Shown here piece by piece: positions 7,201 through 10,651 of a stretch of 10,651 nucleotides of DNA. The DNA comes from Bacillota bacterium. GTDB lineage: Bacteria > Bacillota > Clostridia > Clostridiales > Clostridiaceae. Where the stretch lies: assembly GCA_030706015.1 (NCBI GenBank), contig JAUZPI010000124.1, forward strand, positions 1-10,651, written 5' to 3'. Position 1 is the stretch's first letter; the number at the start of each line of letters is the position of its first letter. The notes under the pieces were generated by a model, which had not been told where the DNA came from, made no database searches, and saw only the letters and a program-made list of their open reading frames with translations. The position numbers and the translations under genes were made by a program.

Positions 7201-7794
7201 TCTGCTATTGAAGAATATAAAACAGTAAATGAAAAATACAATTTTATGAATTCTCAGCGAGAGGATTTAATTAGAGGAAAAAATGAATTGCTAAATGTTA
7301 TTGAAGAAATGACACAAAAGATGAAGATAGTATTTGTGGAGAATTTTAAAAAGCTTAGAGAAAACTTCAATGAAACCTTTATTGAATTGTTTAAAGGAGG
7401 AAGTGCAGATCTTATTCTTGCTGGAGAAGATGAATTGACAGCAAATATTGAAATAAATGTACAACCACCCGGCAAGAAACTTCAAAATATAAATCTAATG
7501 TCTGGTGGAGAAAAGGGTTTATCTGCAATTGCTTTACTTTTTGCTATTTTAAAAATGAAGCCAACTCCATTCTGTATATTAGATGAAATTGAAGCGGCCC
7601 TAGACGATGCAAATGTTGCAAGGTATGCTGAATTTCTAAATAAGTTCTCCGGAAGCAGTCAATTTATAGTAATAACGCATAGAAAAGGCACTATGGAAGC
7701 TTCAGATGTTTTATATGGAGTAACTATGGAGGAAAAAGGTGTTTCTAAGGTTGTTTCAGTGGATTTAACAAGGAAACTTGAATTTTCAGAATAA
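4219..7794 (+). CDS. smc: Chromosome condensation ATPase SMC
   Basis: SMC is the ATPase of the bacterial condensin complex with ScpA and ScpB. It loads at origin-proximal ParB/parS sites and extrudes DNA loops to align chromosome arms and resolve sisters. The 1191-residue protein shows the whole layout. The N-terminal head has Walker A GPNGSGKS (31-38). A first long coiled coil spans about 170-510, and a hinge about 515-670 is rich in glycine near its end (GGSLTGGS). A returning coiled coil reaches about 1020. The C-terminal head has the ABC signature LMSGGEK (1093-1099) and Walker B CILDEIEAALDD (Asp1122, Glu1123). ATG 4219 is preferred, giving MFLKSLEIRGFKSF as in relatives, with AGGAGA 8 bases upstream. 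An in-frame GTG at 4213 is only 2 bases from that site. ftsY follows after 35 bases; scpA and scpB are not in the window. Confidence 0.97.
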   Translation: MFLKSLEIRGFKSFADKVDLEFKKGITAVVGPNGSGKSNISDAVRWVLGEQSVKSLRGGKMEDVIFAGTQFRKPVGLAQVALTLDNSDGDLAIDYTDVTISRRLYRSGDSEYYINGTQCRLKDIQELFMDTGIGKEGYSIIGQGKIEAVLSGKPEERRSLLEEAAGITKFKTRKEEAEKKLESAEQNLIRINDIISTYEERLEPLRQESEKAKIFIDLSEKLKIREVNIIISSIEKTCAKVEELKSNLKDIDSKINNFLLDKTNSKIQLDSVNKELEDFELQTEEQKRSYYENREKYNNINNKINILRERVQNLINFIDKSNNELNELKSKISDVKLEKDKNEEDLSIHQGESTSLENELKQLEQKLNDMNRSLSEEDSLLRKLKDDEIEMLSNISNEKNNANLKISSIEQLESKITQSKVACEGYINTIKINMSTKAMLEEEIIKINEEIQSNNDVIKENRRKISSLSRQLASDEKEIKELNAGYNKLDANKNMLINFEKQYEGYNKSVKSLMQHIDKGYIPKAKNNCYVLGEVITVNQDYETAIEIALGGAISNLITEDEEISKSLINYLKEKSLGRATFLPLNIIKSNKLTVVESIKALKGYMGVASELIQYDKKFMPAIEYTLGRTVIVDNMDNALNIAKKSNYGFRIVTLSGEVVNPGGSLTGGSIYNKGSNVISRKREITELTEKIANTHREIEELSKKIESNKLIIKQLDDDCLNLKDDIHFKNIEITKIQGRISAVENESEKLRRSYSVTQNEISVAVENLEKAKNFLEDMQTKIKLLEENEKKNSATIIEIENKLRINSESMSDTKEKITELRIKKASLDEIITAKNKELERNENELKELLSKVELLEREVKNSIGERENSKIHIKNNEQEMQLIDEKMKEQDIAFKESEMVRAKLKENIKRKTSQLEQIGDVLSNHEEDRHKLQLSLTRLETENDAFYLKLNEELQLTYAEALRYKVEIADMNKYKKEVDELKTQISRLGMVNVSAIEEYKTVNEKYNFMNSQREDLIRGKNELLNVIEEMTQKMKIVFVENFKKLRENFNETFIELFKGGSADLILAGEDELTANIEINVQPPGKKLQNINLMSGGEKGLSAIALLFAILKMKPTPFCILDEIEAALDDANVARYAEFLNKFSGSSQFIVITHRKGTMEASDVLYGVTMEEKGVSKVVSVDLTRKLEFSE

Positions 7795-7829
7795 ATATTT
7801 ATGAATATTGAAAATAGAGGAGGAAAAAG

Positions 7830-8741
7830 ATGTTTGGAGGTATTTTTGATAAACTAAAACAGGGGTTAACTAAAACTAGAGATAATTTTACATATAAGGT
7901 TAGTACCCTGCTTACTGGAATTGTTGCAATCGACGAAGAAATGTATGAGGAGCTGGAGGAAATTTTGATAACCGCAGATATTGGAGTAAATACATCTCTT
8001 TATATAATCGATAAGCTAAAAGAAAAGATAAAAGAAGAAAAAATAAAAGATCCAGCTTTAGTTACTGACTGTTTGAAGAGAGTTATAATTGAAATCCTTG
8101 GAGAAGAAAAAAGCAGTATAATACCAGCGGCTACTCCAAAGACTTTACTTGTTGTTGGAGTTAATGGTGTAGGTAAAACAACTTCTATAGGAAAAATTTC
8201 AGCTAGATTAAGAAGTGAAAAGTTCAAAGTTATATTGGCAGCAGCAGATACCTTTAGAGCGGCTGCAATTGATCAATTAGAAGTTTGGAGTAAAAGGGCT
8301 GGAGTTGATATAGTTAAGCATCAAGAAGGATCAGATCCGGCAGCGGTAGTATATGACGCAATTCAAGCAGCAAAGGCAAGAAAAGCTGATGTTTTAATTT
8401 GTGATACAGCTGGAAGACTTCATAACAAGAAGAACTTAATGGATGAGCTCGGTAAAATAAACAGAATACTTGATAGAGACTTTCAAGAAAGCAGCAAAGA
8501 AACATATCTAGTACTAGATGCAACTACGGGGCAAAATGCTGTAGTGCAGGCAAAGCAATTTATGGAAGTTTGTCATGTTGATGGCTTAATACTTACTAAA
8601 CTAGATGGAACTGCAAAAGGCGGAATTATAATTTCAATAAAGCATGAATTAAATATACCAGTAAAATTAATAGGTGTAGGAGAAGCAGTAGAAGACCTTC
8701 AGGAATTTAATCCTGTTGAATTTGTAGAGGCACTATTTTAA
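7830..8741 (+). CDS. ftsY: Signal recognition particle receptor FtsY
   Basis: FtsY is the membrane-associated SRP receptor. It docks Ffh-bound ribosomes at the Sec translocon, and the two GTPases activate each other. The 303-residue protein starts with a short amphipathic stretch, MFGGIFDKLKQGL, likely the membrane-contact helix, and lacks the long acidic A domain of Escherichia coli FtsY, as is usual in Firmicutes. It has an N domain helix bundle (about 20-95). The G domain has P-loop GVNGVGKTT (110-118), DTAGR (192-196) and TKLDGTAKGG (from 256), the last being the FtsY rather than Ffh version. GAGGAGG lies 6 bases before ATG. It follows smc after 35 bases with no promoter or terminator between, so the two share a transcript. 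Confidence 0.97.
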   Translation: MFGGIFDKLKQGLTKTRDNFTYKVSTLLTGIVAIDEEMYEELEEILITADIGVNTSLYIIDKLKEKIKEEKIKDPALVTDCLKRVIIEILGEEKSSIIPAATPKTLLVVGVNGVGKTTSIGKISARLRSEKFKVILAAADTFRAAAIDQLEVWSKRAGVDIVKHQEGSDPAAVVYDAIQAAKARKADVLICDTAGRLHNKKNLMDELGKINRILDRDFQESSKETYLVLDATTGQNAVVQAKQFMEVCHVDGLILTKLDGTAKGGIIISIKHELNIPVKLIGVGEAVEDLQEFNPVEFVEALF

Positions 8742-8754
8742 TTAAACGAAAATA

Positions 8755-8794
8755 ACTTAAAGGTGTTAAGTAAAAATACTTGACACCTTTAAGT
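8755..8794 (+). terminator. Long hairpin after ftsY, probable terminator
   Basis: An 18-bp stem with one G-U pair (8755-8772 with 8777-8794) closes on an AAAA loop, 14 bases after the ftsY stop. It is the longest clean hairpin I found. On the + strand no proper T-run follows (ATTCCTG), whereas the opposite strand leads into TTATTTTCG. Termination of ftsY mRNA is therefore likely from the stem strength but not textbook. Its right arm contains the -35 box of the next promoter. Confidence 0.6.
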
Positions 8795-8808
8795 ATTCCT
8801 GTTATTAT
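8780..8808 (+). promoter_or_regulatory. Strong sigma-A promoter of ylxM-ffh
   Basis: TTGACA (8780-8785), a perfect -35, is followed after 17 bases by TATTAT (8803-8808), which is preceded by TG at 8800-8801 (extended -10). A second TATAAT at 8806-8811 overlaps it. Transcription would start near 8815, leaving a leader of under 20 bases before the ylxM ATG at 8833. Confidence 0.8.
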
Positions 8809-8832
8809 AATTTTTGTGAGTTGGTGATTTGT

Positions 8833-9174
8833 ATGGAAGAGAGAGTTCAAATATCAATTTTGTTAGATTTATATGGTGATCTCCTCACCGATAAACAGAG
8901 AAGTATTATGGATTTATATTTCAATGATGATTTGTCTTTGGCTGAAATATCAGAACATACAAATACTAGCAGACAGGCTATTTTTGATTTGATTAAGAGA
9001 TGCCAGAAACAGCTTATAGAATATGAAAATAAGTTGAGACTTATGGAAAAGAACAGTCAGTCAGAATCATATAAAGAGATTATATTAAATAATATTGAAT
9101 TGCTTAAAGCCAAAGTAGATAATGAGTGCTTAAGTTTTGTCGAGGAAATAAAGAGGCTAGTGTTAGAGCTTTGA
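8833..9174 (+). CDS. ylxM: YlxM family SRP-associated DNA-binding-like protein
   Basis: YlxM (UPF0122) is a small protein found in Firmicutes next to ffh. In Streptococcus it has been reported to interact with SRP components and modulate the Ffh/FtsY GTPases. The 113 residues include a sigma-factor region 4-like helix-turn-helix: LTDKQRSIMDLYF (18-30), then LSLAEISEHTNTSRQAIFDLIKRC (34-57). A charged helical tail follows. I chose ATG 8833 (MEERVQISILLDLYGDLL, the usual start) with GGTGA (8823-8827) as ribosome binding site; an in-frame TTG at 8821 overlaps that site. It starts a new unit from its own strong promoter and is followed by ffh after 46 bases. Whether it binds DNA is not known from sequence. 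Confidence 0.93.
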   Translation: MEERVQISILLDLYGDLLTDKQRSIMDLYFNDDLSLAEISEHTNTSRQAIFDLIKRCQKQLIEYENKLRLMEKNSQSESYKEIILNNIELLKAKVDNECLSFVEEIKRLVLEL

Positions 9175-9220
9175 TTCATGAATATAAATACAATTTGAAT
9201 TGTGTGCGAGGAGGTTTATT

Positions 9221-10579
9221 ATGGCTTTTGAGGGTTTATCTGCCAAATTACAGGACACAATAAAAAAATTAAAAGGTAAAGGAAAGCTTTCTGAAAAAGA
9301 TATAAAAGATGCTATGAGAGAGGTAAAATTGGCTCTTTTAGAAGCAGATGTTAATTATAAAGTAGTTAAAGATTTCATTAAAAATGTGGGGGATAAATGC
9401 TTAGGAAATGAAGTTTTTGAAAGTTTAACACCTGGTCAACAGGTTATTAAAATAGTTAATGATGAGCTTACTGCTCTAATGGGTACATCAGAAAGTAAGT
9501 TAAATTTCTCAGACAGTGGTTTGACAGTAATCATGCTTGCAGGTTTGCAGGGTGCTGGAAAAACAACTATGGCTGGAAAGCTTGCTCTTCAACTTCGAAA
9601 GAAAAATAAGAAACCACTATTAGTGGCTTGTGATATATATAGACCAGCTGCTATAAAACAGCTTGAGGTTATTGCAAAACAAATCGATATTCCAGTATTT
9701 TCAATGGGTGATAAAGTTAGCCCTGTAGATATTTCTAAAGCCTCAATAGAACATGCAAAAAATATTGGATGCAACGTAGTTATTATAGATACAGCAGGTA
9801 GACTTCATATTGATGAAGCGCTTATGGAAGAATTAAGGGACATAAAGAAGAACGTAAATCCTAATGAAATTCTATTAGTAGTAGATTCTATGACTGGTCA
9901 AGATGCTGTGAATGTTGCAGAAACCTTCAATAATAATCTAGATATTACCGGGGTAGTTTTAACAAAACTTGATGGTGATACTAGAGGCGGAGCTGCACTT
10001 TCTATAAGATCTATGACAGGTAAGCCTATAAAATATGTAGGTGTAGGCGAAAAAATGAGCGATTTTGAGGTGTTTTATCCTGACAGAATGGCATCGAGAA
10101 TTCTTGGTATGGGCGATGTTTTGAGCCTAATAGAAAAAGCTCAGGCTGCTATAGATGAAAAAGAGGCTAAAGAACTTACCAATAGAATGATGAATCAAGA
10201 ATTTTCTCTGGATGATTTTTTAACAGCTATGTCTCAAGTGAAAAAACTTGGTCCATTAAATAAGATAATGGAAATGATACCAGGCTTTAATTCTCAACAG
10301 CTTCAAGGCGTTGATCTTAGCAAGGGCGAAGGTGAAATGAAAAAGATTGAAGCAATGATTCAGTCAATGACATCTAAGGAAAGAAAAACCCCATCATTAG
10401 TTAGTTCTTCTCCTTCAAGAAAGAAGAGAATTGCTAATGGCTCAGGTACTAGTGTTCAAGACCTTAATAAATTATTAAAACAGTTTGAAATGATGAAGAA
10501 AACAATGAAGCAGTTTAAAGGAATGGGAATGCCAAAAGGATTCAATAAGAAAGGTCTATTTGGAAAGTTACCATTTTAA
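9221..10579 (+). CDS. ffh: Signal recognition particle GTPase Ffh (SRP54)
   Basis: Ffh with SRP RNA recognises hydrophobic signal sequences emerging from the ribosome and delivers the complex to FtsY for membrane insertion. The 452-residue protein has an N domain (1-90) and a G domain with P-loop GLQGAGKTT (108-116), DTAGR (190-194) and TKLDGDTRGG (from 248). The methionine-rich M domain (about 300-452) carries the RNA-binding segment RKKRIANGSGTSVQDLN (from residue 400) and a Met/Lys-rich tail ending KLPF. It closely follows the Bacillus protein along its whole length. ATG 9221 is served by AGGAGG (9209-9214), 6 bases away; an in-frame TTG at 9200 precedes that site. It is co-transcribed with ylxM and precedes rpsP by 34 bases. 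Confidence 0.97.
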   Translation: MAFEGLSAKLQDTIKKLKGKGKLSEKDIKDAMREVKLALLEADVNYKVVKDFIKNVGDKCLGNEVFESLTPGQQVIKIVNDELTALMGTSESKLNFSDSGLTVIMLAGLQGAGKTTMAGKLALQLRKKNKKPLLVACDIYRPAAIKQLEVIAKQIDIPVFSMGDKVSPVDISKASIEHAKNIGCNVVIIDTAGRLHIDEALMEELRDIKKNVNPNEILLVVDSMTGQDAVNVAETFNNNLDITGVVLTKLDGDTRGGAALSIRSMTGKPIKYVGVGEKMSDFEVFYPDRMASRILGMGDVLSLIEKAQAAIDEKEAKELTNRMMNQEFSLDDFLTAMSQVKKLGPLNKIMEMIPGFNSQQLQGVDLSKGEGEMKKIEAMIQSMTSKERKTPSLVSSSPSRKKRIANGSGTSVQDLNKLLKQFEMMKKTMKQFKGMGMPKGFNKKGLFGKLPF

Positions 10580-10597
10580 ATATAACCTTATTACTAG

Positions 10598-10608
10598 AAG
10601 GAGGTGAT
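10598..10608 (+). promoter_or_regulatory. Very strong ribosome binding site of rpsP
   Basis: AAGGAGGTGAT is complementary over its full length to the 3' end of 16S rRNA, with GGAGG ending 9 bases before the ATG. It decides the rpsP start and fits the high output needed for a ribosomal protein. Confidence 0.85.
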
Positions 10609-10613
10609 TATTA

Positions 10614-10651
10614 ATGGCAGTAAAGATAAGATTAAGAAGAATGGGTGCTAA
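10614..10651 (+). CDS. rpsP: 30S ribosomal protein S16 (5' end, partial)
   Basis: The first 12 complete codons read MAVKIRLRRMGA, the standard N-terminus of S16, and the gene runs off the window. S16 is an early-binding protein of the small subunit that stabilises 16S rRNA. No promoter or terminator lies in the 34 bases after ffh, so it is probably read from the ylxM-ffh transcript. The usual continuation in Clostridia would be a KH-domain protein, rimM, trmD and rplS, which cannot be seen here. Confidence 0.92.
   Translation, partial: MAVKIRLRRMGA

Noticed and set aside
7794..7809. AATATT inverted repeat with TATG spacer after smc, and a look-alike after plsX (from 1236)
   Set aside because: Short AT-only stems with no T-run; too weak as terminators and not similar enough to call a dispersed repeat.
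9190..9203. ACAATT/AATTGT inverted repeat between ylxM and ffh
   Set aside because: Six AT-rich pairs with a 2-base spacer cannot form a useful hairpin, and no promoter elements accompany it.

Overview
The window is AT-rich, all genes lie on the + strand, and it carries a low-GC Gram-positive housekeeping cluster. The order is rpmF (3' end), plsX, acpP, rnc, an Elp3-like radical SAM gene, spoVS, a 32-codon membrane peptide, smc, ftsY, ylxM, ffh and rpsP (5' end). AT-rich codon use, a spoVS gene, strong AGGAGG ribosome binding sites, YlxM, a FtsY without an acidic domain, and the absence of fapR/fabD/fabG between plsX and acpP point to a spore-forming Clostridium or close relative. This is inference from protein resemblance and gene order. 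I cannot name the species.

Left part (1-2490), lipid and RNA housekeeping: the zinc-ribbon end of L32 is followed by an intrinsic terminator. plsX (phosphate acyltransferase) then has its own extended -10 promoter, and acpP (acyl carrier protein) has a near-consensus sigma-A promoter and its own terminator. rnc (RNase III) follows.

Middle part (2547-4202): a radical SAM protein of the Elp3-like type precedes spoVS. A sequence fitting the sigma-H consensus overlaps the end of the radical SAM gene and faces spoVS, which ends in a clear terminator. After it comes a 154-base gap holding a promoter candidate with a 14-bp perfect palindrome in its spacer and two small inverted repeats. An unlisted 32-residue single-pass membrane peptide follows, ending 16 bases before smc.

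Right part (4219-10651), chromosome and protein targeting: smc (condensin ATPase), then ftsY (SRP receptor). A long hairpin follows whose right arm contains the -35 box of a strong promoter for ylxM-ffh (SRP regulator and SRP54 GTPase). rpsP (S16) begins at the edge, as is usual for the ffh-rpsP-rimM-trmD region.

No intergenic stretch exceeds 300 bases; the largest gaps are 1237-1435 and 3950-4103. I see no rRNA, tRNA, CRISPR, insertion sequence or phage remnant. Most of the window is conserved core. The less ordinary items are the small membrane peptide ahead of smc, the sigma-H type promoter, the palindrome-bearing smc promoter, and the terminator/promoter overlap before ylxM.
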